Assembly (NCBI GenBank): GCA_963708725.1
Contig: CAVPTL010000008.1
Coordinates: 682,001 to 746,000 of the forward strand
DNA: 64,000 nt
Source: CAVPTL01 sp963708725
GTDB lineage: Bacteria > Actinomycetota > Thermoleophilia > Gaiellales > JAICJC01
Reading direction: 5' to 3'
The notes beneath the pieces were generated by a model. It was given only the letters and a program-made list of their open reading frames with translations. It was not told the origin of the DNA and searched no databases. Made by a program: the position numbers and the translations under genes. Position 1 is the stretch's first letter; every line of letters begins with the position of its first letter. This document shows positions 16,903-25,367 of this stretch, one piece after another.

Positions 16903-19386
16903 TCAGGCGGCCTTCGTCACCTCGTCAGAGGCCACCTCGGTAGCCTCGCCCTGGTCCTCGCGCTCGACTGCGACGGTCTTATCGTCCTGGAGCACCAGAC
17001 GGCCGCGGAATGGCCCCTTGCGATCCTTGAAATCCATCCAGTCGGTCTTGCCGGCCTCGATCACCTGGCGGGCCTCCTCGATCGAGATGTTTCGGCCCTT
17101 GGTGGACTTCCAGATCACGAACCCGCAGCCCGGATCTTTGCGGCTCTTCCACGACGAGCAGCCGTATGCTCGCGAGTTCTCACGGATCTCGCCATCGCAC
17201 TTCGGGCATGGTGCGATCGTCTCTCGCGGGCCTGCGGGTGCATCCAGGCGGGTGCCGTCCTCGGCGATCAGCTGCACCTTGCCCTCGACCAGCTTCAGCC
17301 GTGCCCGGCTGGGACGCGTCTTGAAGCCGTCGAGGAGTTCGGTCTGTCCATGCTCGAGCAGATCCCGCGCCTCACCCGGAGAGATCGAGCGGCCCTTTTG
17401 CGACTTCCAGATCACGAACCCGCAGCCCGGCTCTTCCTTGCTCTGCCACGACGAGCAGCCGTAGGCCGCGCGATTCTCGCGGATGATGCCGTCGCCATTG
17501 GGGCAGGGGCCGATCTCGGCCCGCTGGGCGCGCACCTCATCGGCGGTCAGATCACGGAAGTACTCGACGATGTCGGTGGTGAAGGTGCGGATGTCGGTCA
17601 TGAATGCTTCGCGCTGCTCGGACCCGCGCTCGATCAGCGCCAGCCGCTTCTCCCAGTTGCCGGTCAGCTCGGCGGAGGTGAGCGCGTGCTCCTTCAAGAG
17701 CCCGATCACCTGCCGGCCCTTGGAGCTCGCGCGAAGCTGACGGCCGAGCCGCTCCACATAGTCGACGCGGATCAGCTTCTCGATCGTTTCCGCCCGGGTG
17801 GCCGGCGTGCCCAGCCCGGCTTCCTTCATCGCCTCGCGCGCCTCCTCGTCCTCGATCTGGCGACCGGCGGTCTCCATGTCGCGCAGGAGCGATGCCTCTG
17901 AGTAACGCGGCGGCGGCTTGGTCTGCTTCTCGAGCACCTCGGCGTCGGTGCAGGTACCCAGCTCGCCCTCGTCGATCTTGGGCAAGATCTGGGGGCCGTC
18001 CTCGTCGTCGCTTGGCGGCGGCTCCTCGGCCGCAGCCTGCTCGCCGAAGGCGGCGGCGCGCCAACCGGCAATCACCAGGCGCCGGCCCTTGGTGCGGAAC
18101 CGCTCGCCGCCCGCCTCGGTGACCACGTCGGTGTCCTCGAACACGGCCTCGGGGTGGAACACGGCGAGGTAGCGGCGAACGACCAGGTCATAGATCCGGG
18201 CGTCGTCGCCCGAGAGCTCCTTGGTGGGGGCCTCGCCGGTCGGAATGATCGCGTGGTGGTCGTCGACCTTTGCGTCGTTCACGACTCGCGCCAGTGGCAG
18301 CACGTCGAGACCAGACACGTATTCGGCCGCCTTGCGGTGCACCGGCAGGTTTCGGCCGAGATTCGAGGCGATGCTCTTGAGCTGGCCGATCATGTCGGAG
18401 GTCAAAAACTGGGACCGGGTACGCGGGTAGGTCAAAAGCGCGCCGGCGCTGGAACCCTCGTACAGCCGCTGTGCCGCCTGCAAGGTGCGCGACGCCGAGA
18501 TGCCATGCCGGCTGTTGGCATCGCGCTGCAGGGTCGTGAGGTCATAGAGAAGCGGCGGCCGGGTCTTTCGTTCGGTGCGCTTGACCGCCTCGACCGTGGC
18601 CGGCTTGCCCGCGGCGGCGGCCGCCACGGAGTCGGCCTTCTCGCGCTCGGCGGTGCGGTCGGCCTTGCCCTCAAACCAGCGACCGCGGTAACCACGGTCG
18701 CCGGAGAGCGCGAACTTGGCGTCGATCTGGAAGTACGTCTCGGGCTCGAACGCGTCGATTTCGAGGTCGCGCTTGACGATCAAGGCAAGCGTCGGAGTCT
18801 GCACACGGCCGAGGGACACCACTCCGCCCAGCGCACGCGCCCTGACGGTCGCGGCTCGAGTCGCATTCATCCCCACGAGCCAATCGGCCTCGGAGCGAGA
18901 GCGCGCCGCGGCTTCGAGGTTTGCCATCTCCTCGCCGGGGCGCAGCTGCTCGAAGGCATCGCGGATCGCAGCCTTGGTCATGGAGTTGACCCACAACCGC
19001 TGCACCGGCTTCTTCGACTTGGCCTGGTCGTAGATGTAGGCGAAGATCAGCTCGCCTTCGCGCCCGGCGTCACAGCCGTTGACGACATCGTCGACGTCGT
19101 CGCGCTTCAGCAGCCGCTTGATGACATCGAACTGCTTCCTGCCGCGCGCCTCCGGCCGCAGCTTGAACTTGTCGGGGAGCACGGGCAGGGTCTTGATCGA
19201 CCAGCGCTTCAGCGCGGCGTCGTAGTCCTCGGGCTCGGCGAGCTCCACGAGATGCCCGATCGCCCACGAGACGATCTGGTCGCCCGATTCGAGGTATCCC
19301 TCGTGCTTTTGGAAGCTGCCGCCCAGGGCCTTGGAATAGTCCTGCCCGACAGACGGCTTCTCCGCGATGATCAAAGTCTTCCCCAT
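16903..19386 (-). CDS. Type IA DNA topoisomerase (TopB/topoisomerase III-like)
   Basis: The 827-aa enzyme relaxes or decatenates DNA through a transient 5'-phosphotyrosine. The Toprim domain begins MGKTLIIAEKPSVGQDYSKAL, with a later acidic motif in GCDAGREGELIF (about 105). The catalytic Tyr lies in LLTYPRTRSQFL (about 320), and a second core segment reads TPATRAETIEKL. Two C-terminal repeats each begin with a CP-x2-D/GD-G-I/E-REN segment and contain GCSSWxSxxxPGCGFVIWKS; these are topoisomerase C-terminal modules whose zinc cysteines are partly lost. The Toprim sequence is closer to TopB than to TopA. ATG 19386 is used because the upstream extension overlaps the divergent tmk. Confidence 0.9.
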   Translation of the reverse strand: MGKTLIIAEKPSVGQDYSKALGGSFQKHEGYLESGDQIVSWAIGHLVELAEPEDYDAALKRWSIKTLPVLPDKFKLRPEARGRKQFDVIKRLLKRDDVDDVVNGCDAGREGELIFAYIYDQAKSKKPVQRLWVNSMTKAAIRDAFEQLRPGEEMANLEAAARSRSEADWLVGMNATRAATVRARALGGVVSLGRVQTPTLALIVKRDLEIDAFEPETYFQIDAKFALSGDRGYRGRWFEGKADRTAEREKADSVAAAAAGKPATVEAVKRTERKTRPPLLYDLTTLQRDANSRHGISASRTLQAAQRLYEGSSAGALLTYPRTRSQFLTSDMIGQLKSIASNLGRNLPVHRKAAEYVSGLDVLPLARVVNDAKVDDHHAIIPTGEAPTKELSGDDARIYDLVVRRYLAVFHPEAVFEDTDVVTEAGGERFRTKGRRLVIAGWRAAAFGEQAAAEEPPPSDDEDGPQILPKIDEGELGTCTDAEVLEKQTKPPPRYSEASLLRDMETAGRQIEDEEAREAMKEAGLGTPATRAETIEKLIRVDYVERLGRQLRASSKGRQVIGLLKEHALTSAELTGNWEKRLALIERGSEQREAFMTDIRTFTTDIVEYFRDLTADEVRAQRAEIGPCPNGDGIIRENRAAYGCSSWQSKEEPGCGFVIWKSQKGRSISPGEARDLLEHGQTELLDGFKTRPSRARLKLVEGKVQLIAEDGTRLDAPAGPRETIAPCPKCDGEIRENSRAYGCSSWKSRKDPGCGFVIWKSTKGRNISIEEARQVIEAGKTDWMDFKDRKGPFRGRLVLQDDKTVAVEREDQGEATEVASDEVTKAA

Positions 19387-19420
19387 CGCGGCGGGAGGGT
19401 AGCACGAGGTCACCGACCGG

Positions 19421-19426
19421 TAGCAT
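19421..19426 (+). promoter_or_regulatory. -10 box, leaderless tmk start
   Basis: TAGCAT ends 6 nt before ATG 19433. The divergent topoisomerase start is only 46 bp away, so the two promoters share this gap. Confidence 0.6.
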
Positions 19427-19432
19427 GGCGTC

Positions 19433-20026
19433 ATGTTCATCTCGTTCGAGGGTCTTGATGGTTCCGGCAAGACCACCCAGGTCAAGCTGCTGGCCGACGC
19501 GCTGGTCGCAGAGGGCCGCGAAGTCATGAGCGTGCGCGAGCCCGGCGGGACACCCGCGGGAGAGCGAATTCGCGATCTGCTGCTCGACCCGGCCGCCGAG
19601 ATCGGCTCGTGGGCGGAGGCGCTTCTGTATGCCGCTGCGCGCGCACAGCTGGTCGAAACGGTGATCCGTCCCGCACTCGACCGGGGTGCGGTGGTGATCG
19701 CTGATCGCTACATCGATTCCTCCCTGGCCTACCAGGGCACCGCCCGTGGACTGGGGATCGACGAGGTCATGAACGTCAACATGACCGCGACCGGTGGGCT
19801 GCTTCCCGATCGCACGATCCTGCTCGAACTCGACTGGGCAAACGCCGGCCGCCGGGTGGGGCAGGAGCCCGACCGGATCGAGCGCGAATCCGACGCCTTT
19901 CATGACGCGGTCGCGCGCGGGTTCCTTGAGGCGGCGGAGCGCTACCCCGAGCGCGTGGTGCGAGTGAGCGCAAGCGGCAGTCGCGAACAGGTCGCCGAAC
20001 GAGTGCGCGAGCTGGTGCCGGCGTGA
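19433..20026 (+). CDS. tmk: Thymidylate kinase
   Basis: The 197-aa enzyme phosphorylates dTMP to dTDP. The P-loop is GLDGSGKTT at the N-terminus, REPGGTPAGERIR gives the substrate loop with the DR(Y/H) motif ADRYIDSSLAYQG near 95, and a RIERESDAFHDAV lid segment lies near 145. It begins the coupled run with holB: the 4-nt overlap GTGA joins the stop to the next start. Leaderless start from a -10 box. Confidence 0.96.
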   Translation: MFISFEGLDGSGKTTQVKLLADALVAEGREVMSVREPGGTPAGERIRDLLLDPAAEIGSWAEALLYAAARAQLVETVIRPALDRGAVVIADRYIDSSLAYQGTARGLGIDEVMNVNMTATGGLLPDRTILLELDWANAGRRVGQEPDRIERESDAFHDAVARGFLEAAERYPERVVRVSASGSREQVAERVRELVPA

Positions 20027-21108
20027 CCGCGCTGGCCTCGCTTCCCGACCAGGCGCGAGCCCGTGAGCTGCTCGAGGCGGCGCTGGCGCGACCAAGCCAT
20101 GCCTACCTGTTTGCGGGACCGTCGGGCTCCGGCAAACGGCTGTACGCCGAGGCGTTTGCCGCTGAGCTGCTCTCGACCGAACTGCATCGGATCCAGACGC
20201 GCACCCATCCCGACCTGTTCGTGCTCGAGCCCGAAGGCGCGGGCATCCGGATGGAGGACGCCCGCCGGATGCGCAGCGACCTGCACCTCCGCCCGTTCGA
20301 GGCCGACCGGCGCATCTATCTGATCCTCGACGCCCACCTGCTGCGCGACGACAGCGCAAACGCGTTACTCAAGTCGCTCGAGGATCCGCCGTCCTACGCG
20401 GTCTTCGTGCTCGTCTCCGACCACGTTCGGCGAATGCTTCCCACGATCCGTTCGCGGGTCGCGACGATTCCGTTTCGGCGCTTCTCGCAGGCCCAGCTGG
20501 AGGCCGAAGTCGGCGACGCGGCGGCCGCCCGTGCCGCCCTCGGAAGCCTTACTCGCGCGCGCGAGCTTGCCAGCGACCCCGAGGCGTCGGAGCGGCGGCT
20601 CGAGTACCGGCGGCTCGCCGCCGAGGGCGCGCACAACCCCGACTTCGATCCGGCCGCCGCCGCGGCGACGGTGTTGACGGCCGCCGGCGCCAGGGCCAAG
20701 CGCGAGTCGGCCCTGGTCGCCAAGCAACTCACTTCGCTGCTGCAGTCGATCGATGACCCCAAGCAGGAGCGGATGCTGCGCAAGCGCTTCGAAGAGCGGG
20801 GTAAGCGCACAGCGCGCAGGGCGGAGTGGGACGAGTTGCGGCTTGCAGTGGACACGGTTGGGCTTTGGCATCGGGATCGCCTGGCCACGGCGGTTGGCGC
20901 TCCCGACACCGTGCTAGACTCGGAACCGGCCGGCGATGGGCCCGAGGCGGGCGTTACGGGCGGTGCCAACCCTGCAGCGGCTGCCCTTTCGGTCGTCTTG
21001 GACGTACGCCGGTCACTCGAGCTCAACCTTCATCCGGGGCTTGCGCTGGAGGCGATGTTCCATCGTCTCAGCCTGACCTCGGTCGATCATCTGGAGAACG
21101 GAAACTGA
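20023..21108 (+). CDS. holB: DNA polymerase III subunit delta'
   Basis: The 361-aa AAA+ clamp-loader subunit has the P-loop GPSGSGKRLYAEAFAAELL (about 32-50) and sensor-1/SRC-type region LIRxDDSANALLKSLEDPP (DSANALLKSLEDPP seen near 112), followed by TIRSRVATIPF, where SRC normally lies. The Cys4 zinc module found in many delta'/gamma proteins is absent. Overlaps tmk by 4 nt and the PSP1 gene by 1 nt (TGATG). The order tmk-holB-PSP1 is conserved in many Gram-positive bacteria. Confidence 0.93.
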   Translation: MTALASLPDQARARELLEAALARPSHAYLFAGPSGSGKRLYAEAFAAELLSTELHRIQTRTHPDLFVLEPEGAGIRMEDARRMRSDLHLRPFEADRRIYLILDAHLLRDDSANALLKSLEDPPSYAVFVLVSDHVRRMLPTIRSRVATIPFRRFSQAQLEAEVGDAAAARAALGSLTRARELASDPEASERRLEYRRLAAEGAHNPDFDPAAAAATVLTAAGARAKRESALVAKQLTSLLQSIDDPKQERMLRKRFEERGKRTARRAEWDELRLAVDTVGLWHRDRLATAVGAPDTVLDSEPAGDGPEAGVTGGANPAAAALSVVLDVRRSLELNLHPGLALEAMFHRLSLTSVDHLENGN

Positions 21109-21911
21109 TGATGGCCAACGTCGTCGGCGTCGTGTTTCAGCCGGGCGGCAAGGTCTACTCGTTCGACCCCGCGGGTCTTGAACTGCGGTGGGACGAAAAG
21201 GTGATCTGCCAGACCGCCCGCGGCCGTGAACTCGGCCGCGTAGTACAGCCCAACCACCAGTCAGACCAGGAATTCCCGACCCCGCTGAAGCGGGTCGTGC
21301 GGCGTGCGGACGCAGCCGATCAGCAGCAGGCGCGCGAGAACGCGCTCGAGGCAAAGCGGTCGATCAGGGTGTTTCGCCAGCTGGCCCGGCAGCACAACGT
21401 CCGGGTCAAGCCGATCTCGGCCGAGATGGTGTTCGATCAAAGCCGGATCGTGTTCAACTTCGCCTCCGAGGACAAGGTCGACACCTCGGCGCTGCGCTCA
21501 GACCTCAGCTCGACGCTGCATCGGCGCATCGAATTGCGCCAGGTGGGGCCTCGCGATCAGGGCCGGTTGTGCGGTGGTCACGGGCTCTGCGGCGGCAAGA
21601 TGTGTTCCAGCCGCTACCCCTGCCATGAGCAGCCGATCACGCTGCGGATGGCGAAGGATCAGGAGCTACCCATGAATCCTGGCCGCATCACGGGGCTGTG
21701 CGGCCGTCTACGCTGCTGTTTGGCATTCGAGCATCCCGTGTACCGATCGTTTCGAGATCGGGCGCCAGCGGTGGGACGACGAGTGATCACTCCCCACGGT
21801 GACGGGATTGTTCGAAGCTACGAAGTATTGAACGATGCATGCATTGTGGATCTGGAGGGGAACACTACGGTGGAAGTCAAGCTGGATGAGTTGCACGAGG
21901 TGACACGATGA
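21108..21911 (+). CDS. PSP1 C-terminal domain protein (RicT/YaaT-like)
   Basis: The 267-aa protein begins MMANVVGVVFQPGGKVYSF and contains the PSP1 signature: VRVKPISAEMVFD, RIELRQVGPRDQ, and the cysteine set CGGHGLCGGKMCSSRYPCHE followed by GLCGRLRCCLAFE. In Bacillus the orthologue YaaT (RicT) is part of the Fe-S-containing RicAFT complex, which helps RNase Y process RNA; the cysteines here could bind the cluster. Start is ATG 21108 (overlapping the holB stop) or 21111. The 3' end overlaps the aldolase-family gene by 4 nt. Confidence 0.9.
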   Translation: MMANVVGVVFQPGGKVYSFDPAGLELRWDEKVICQTARGRELGRVVQPNHQSDQEFPTPLKRVVRRADAADQQQARENALEAKRSIRVFRQLARQHNVRVKPISAEMVFDQSRIVFNFASEDKVDTSALRSDLSSTLHRRIELRQVGPRDQGRLCGGHGLCGGKMCSSRYPCHEQPITLRMAKDQELPMNPGRITGLCGRLRCCLAFEHPVYRSFRDRAPAVGRRVITPHGDGIVRSYEVLNDACIVDLEGNTTVEVKLDELHEVTR

Positions 21912-22990
21912 GCGATTTCGGTTTCAGTGGTCCCGGGGACGGAACCCCGGCGCTGGATGAGTTCAGCGCGGCGTGGAAGGCCGAATGGCTTCGCCGCGGC
22001 TACGACTTTGCCGACGGTGCTGATCCCAGCGCCGCGGTCGTTTTCCACTTCATCAACCCCGAAAAGCCCAAGCCGTTTCGGCGGCGACAGCGTTCGACGT
22101 ATGTCGTGGCGGTGCATCATCTCGACAGCCCGCCCGACGATGTGCTGCGGCACGAGTACCCCGTGCTCGTCCGTGCGCTTGCGAACATCGCAATGCTGGT
22201 TGTGCCCGGCGACGCGTGCTATTTCGTGACGCCGGAGCAGGGCAACTACTCGGTGGCCGATCCCGGCAATCTCGACGAGTGGGTCAAGGCGCTGTTTGAC
22301 CGTCTCGAGCCGCTCGCGACATCACGGCTGGTGATCGACAACCGGTTCGACACCGACCTCGAGCCCGAGCTTTGGGATGGCGACGAGTTGACCGCGCAGC
22401 TGCACGAGGCCGGGCATCGGCTCGACAACCTCGGCCTGCTGCCCGCACCGTTTCCGCTGGATCAGATCGTTGGTCCAGACGACCTGCGCTGGATCAAGCT
22501 GGCGTATGGCATCGGCGGGCTCTCGTACGGCAACATGTCGGTGCGAAAGGACGCCAATCGCTTCTGGATGAGCGCCTCTGGCGTCGACAAGAGCGACCTG
22601 CGCGAGATCGGCCGCGACGTGTTGCTGGTCAAGGACTACGACCCCGAGGCGCAGGCGATGGTGCTGTCGGTACCTCCGGGTGTCGAGCCGCGACGGGTGT
22701 CGGTGGATGCGATCGAGCACTTCATGATCTACCGCGAGCATCCGACCGTGGGCGCGATCGTGCATGTGCATGCATGGATCAGCGACGTGACCGCCACCGA
22801 GTTCAACTATCCCTGCGGAACGCGTGAGTTGGCGACCGCGGTCTCCGACATCATCCGCGAGGCTCCCGATCCGGGGCGCACGATCGTCGGGCTCAAGAAC
22901 CACGGGCTGACCATCACCGGCCCGAGCCTCGAGGAGATCTTCGCCCGCATCGAACCCGTCATCGAGGTCCAGGTCCCAATGAGCGCCTGA
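21908..22990 (+). CDS. Class II aldolase/adducin-family protein with an extra N-terminal domain
   Basis: Of 360 residues, roughly 175-360 form a class II aldolase/adducin fold. Visible features are YGIGGLSYGNMSVRKD, FWMSASGVDK, the metal-binding AIVHVHAW pair and GLKNHGLTI. The N-terminal 170 residues are a separate domain with FHFINPEKPKPFRRR, HHLDSPPDD and VVPGDACYFVTPEQG, which I do not recognise. Possible activities include sugar-phosphate aldolase/epimerase or decarboxylase; none can be fixed. Translationally coupled to the PSP1 gene by ATGA. Its TGA stop is the first three bases of a dispersed palindrome. Confidence 0.75.
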   Translation: MSDFGFSGPGDGTPALDEFSAAWKAEWLRRGYDFADGADPSAAVVFHFINPEKPKPFRRRQRSTYVVAVHHLDSPPDDVLRHEYPVLVRALANIAMLVVPGDACYFVTPEQGNYSVADPGNLDEWVKALFDRLEPLATSRLVIDNRFDTDLEPELWDGDELTAQLHEAGHRLDNLGLLPAPFPLDQIVGPDDLRWIKLAYGIGGLSYGNMSVRKDANRFWMSASGVDKSDLREIGRDVLLVKDYDPEAQAMVLSVPPGVEPRRVSVDAIEHFMIYREHPTVGAIVHVHAWISDVTATEFNYPCGTRELATAVSDIIREAPDPGRTIVGLKNHGLTITGPSLEEIFARIEPVIEVQVPMSA

Positions 22991-23018
22991 ATAAATGGTG
23001 CCAGGCACCATTTATTCA
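22988..23018. repeat. Dispersed palindrome, copy 1 (AAATGG type)
   Basis: Perfect 31-bp inverted repeat: arm TGAATAAATGGTGCC, central A, and its reverse complement. It provides the aldolase stop codon and lies before the next co-directional gene. One of six copies in the window. Confidence 0.9.
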
Positions 23019-23053
23019 CGACACAGGTTCGGTGCGATTTTGTGACGCATGGC

Positions 23054-23059
23054 TAGCAT
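23054..23059 (+). promoter_or_regulatory. -10 box, leaderless MFS start
   Basis: TAGCAT, exactly 6 nt before ATG 23066. Confidence 0.55.
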
Positions 23060-23065
23060 GCCGAG

Positions 23066-24331
23066 ATGAGCACGCTGGCTGTACGAGTTCGCCCGCATTA
23101 CCCGTGGGTGGTCGTCGCGGCCACGTTCGTCGTGCTGGTCACCGCGGCTGGGTTTCGCGCCACCACCGGCGTGTTGCTCCTGCCGTTGCAGAAGGACTTC
23201 GGGTGGTCGACCGAGCTGATCGGCGGGGCGGTTGCGCTGAACCTGTTGGTGTACGGCCTGGGCGCACCGTTTGCCGCCGCGGTGATCGAGCGGTTCGGCG
23301 TCCGTCGCGTGTGCGCTGCCGCCCTGCTCACGGTCGCGCTGGGATCGGCGCTGACCACGGTCATGACCCAGCCGTGGCAGCTGTACGTGTTGTGGGGGCT
23401 TGTGATCGGTTCCAGCACCGGCGCGGTGGCCGTGCCGCTCGCCGCGATTACGGCCAACCGCTGGTTCGAACGCCGGCGCGGTCTCGTAACCGGGGTTCTC
23501 ACCGCCTCCAACGCCAGTGGCCAGCTGATCTTCCTGCCGGTGCTCGCCGTGATCGTGACCAGCTACGGATGGCGCTGGGCGGCGGGAACCGTCGCCATCG
23601 TGGCGGTGTTCGTGGTGGCACCGATCGCGCTTGCCTTCATGCGTTCCTACCCCGCCGACATGGGGCTTGCCCCCTACGGCGGCGAGTTTGTCGAGCCGCC
23701 ACCACCGACCCAGAACCCGGTTCGAAACGCGTTCGGCGCGCTGCGCGAGGCCTCACACGTACGCGACTTCTGGCTGCTGGCCGGAGCGTTCTTCATCTGC
23801 GGCGCGACCACCAACGGCCTGATCGGCACCCACCTGATCGCGGCATGCTCCGACCACGGGTTGAGCGAGGTCAAGGGCGCCGGGCTGCTGGCGGTGATCG
23901 GCGTGTTCGATATCGCGGGCACCATCGGATCGGGATACCTGACCGATCGCTACGACCCGCGGATGCTGCTGTTCATGTACTACGGGTTGCGTGGCCTGTC
24001 ACTGCTCGGCCTCAACGCGGCGCTCGCCCACGCCGGCCTGCCGCTGGTCGCCTTCGTCGTGTTCTACGGGCTTGACTGGGTCGCGACGGTGCCCCCCACG
24101 GTGGCGCTTTGCCGAAACATCTTCGGGCGCGAGCGGATGGGTGTGGTGTTTGCGTGGATCTTTGCCTGCCACCAGTTCGGGGCGGCCTTCGCCGCCTGGG
24201 GAGCGGGCGCCAGTCGCACGTGGCTTCACTCCTACGAGCCGGCGTTCCTGATCGCCGGGGCACTCGGCGTGCTGGCCGCGTGCATGAGCTTGGTCGTTGG
24301 CCGGCGGGTCGTTCGGCCGGCTGCGATCTAG
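23066..24331 (+). CDS. MFS transporter (monocarboxylate/oxalate-type)
   Basis: The 421-aa, 12-TM protein begins with YPWVVVAATFVVLVTAAGFRA and has the G-rich loops WFERRRGLVTGVLTASNASG and GYLTDRYDPR. That architecture resembles MFS members annotated as oxalate/formate or monocarboxylate carriers rather than DHA drug exporters. Leaderless promoter. Its TAG stop shares the sequence CTAG with the TAG stop of the convergent epimerase gene, a 4-bp overlap. The substrate is unknown. Confidence 0.85.
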   Translation: MSTLAVRVRPHYPWVVVAATFVVLVTAAGFRATTGVLLLPLQKDFGWSTELIGGAVALNLLVYGLGAPFAAAVIERFGVRRVCAAALLTVALGSALTTVMTQPWQLYVLWGLVIGSSTGAVAVPLAAITANRWFERRRGLVTGVLTASNASGQLIFLPVLAVIVTSYGWRWAAGTVAIVAVFVVAPIALAFMRSYPADMGLAPYGGEFVEPPPPTQNPVRNAFGALREASHVRDFWLLAGAFFICGATTNGLIGTHLIAACSDHGLSEVKGAGLLAVIGVFDIAGTIGSGYLTDRYDPRMLLFMYYGLRGLSLLGLNAALAHAGLPLVAFVVFYGLDWVATVPPTVALCRNIFGRERMGVVFAWIFACHQFGAAFAAWGAGASRTWLHSYEPAFLIAGALGVLAACMSLVVGRRVVRPAAI

Positions 24332-25320
24332 TGGCGGTGGTAGCCGTCGGCGCGGAGCCACTCGGCGGTGTCGCGGATGGTGTCATCGACTGGCCGGGTG
24401 GTGAATCCGAGCTGTTCGCGGGCCTTGGCGGCGGTGTAGAACCACCAGCGCGCACTCGAGCGCAGCTCCTCGGCGTCCAGCGGCAGCGGTAGTCGCAGTG
24501 CGGTGCCGGCGCGCACCATCGGGATCAGCATGTCCAGCGGCAGGTGTGCCTGGCGGCGGCGCTTGCCGCACACGCGCCCGACTCGGGCGAAGAAGTCGGC
24601 GTGGGAGAGATTGCCGTCGTCGTTGGTGAGGATGTACCGCTCACCCTGCTTCCCGTGCTCCTCCACCAGCAGATGGCCGGCGGCCACGTCGCGGACATCG
24701 ACGTAGCTGAGCCCGCCGGCGACAGTGAATCGCAAACGGCCGCGCAGATACTCCTCGATTGGCCACGACGACACCCGGTTGACGTCGCCGGGGCCGATCA
24801 CGAAACCGGGATTTGTGATCACGACGTTGAGGCCGGCCTCGGCCGCTTTGATCGCCTCGAGCTCGCCGTGGGCCTTGCTCCGCGCATACCGGAAGTCGGG
24901 ACGTCCATCGTCGCCGTCGATCATGAACGCGCCCTCGTCGCGCGGGTGACGTGGACTGGCAGCGGGTCCCACGGCCGAGACGCTCGAGGTGAACACCACC
25001 CGCTCCACCTTGGCGTGCATCGCGGCGATCAGGACGTTGCGCGCACCCGTGACGTTGACCTCCTGGAGCCGGTCGTCATCGGAGGCGCGATGGCCGACCA
25101 CCCCGGCCATATGAAAGACGGTATGTACGCCCTCGAGCGCCTTTGGCAGCGTCGACTGCTCGGTGACGTCGCCCAGGACGGTCTCGATCCCGAGGCTCGC
25201 GAGCCGCGCCGCGGCTGCATCCGAGCGAACGAGCGCCCGCACCTGCCGGTCGCGGGCCCGCAGCTCGCGCACGAGCTCGGAGCCGAGGTAGCCGGTCGCG
25301 CCGGTGACGAGGGTCAGCAT
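24328..25320 (-). CDS. NAD-dependent epimerase (dihydroflavonol 4-reductase-like)
   Basis: The 330-aa extended SDR begins MLTLVTGATGYLGSELVREL (NAD motif GxxGxxG). It has VFHMAGVVG, VFTSSVSAVGPAA (catalytic Ser) and YARSKAHGELEA (catalytic YxxxK near 147). The DFR-like subgroup acts on sugar, hopanoid or terpenoid substrates; hopanoid-associated sugar epimerase HpnA is one relative. No hopanoid genes are nearby, so the function stays generic. Confidence 0.85.
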   Translation of the reverse strand: MLTLVTGATGYLGSELVRELRARDRQVRALVRSDAAAARLASLGIETVLGDVTEQSTLPKALEGVHTVFHMAGVVGHRASDDDRLQEVNVTGARNVLIAAMHAKVERVVFTSSVSAVGPAASPRHPRDEGAFMIDGDDGRPDFRYARSKAHGELEAIKAAEAGLNVVITNPGFVIGPGDVNRVSSWPIEEYLRGRLRFTVAGGLSYVDVRDVAAGHLLVEEHGKQGERYILTNDDGNLSHADFFARVGRVCGKRRRQAHLPLDMLIPMVRAGTALRLPLPLDAEELRSSARWWFYTAAKAREQLGFTTRPVDDTIRDTAEWLRADGYHRH

Positions 25321-25355
25321 TGAGCGGGCAGCCTACAGACCCGACCCGCCGTCGG

Positions 25356-25361
25356 TAGTCT
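25356..25361 (+). promoter_or_regulatory. -10 box, leaderless LLM start
   Basis: TAGTCT lies 6 nt before the GTG at 25368. Confidence 0.55.
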
Positions 25362-25367
25362 CCCCGG

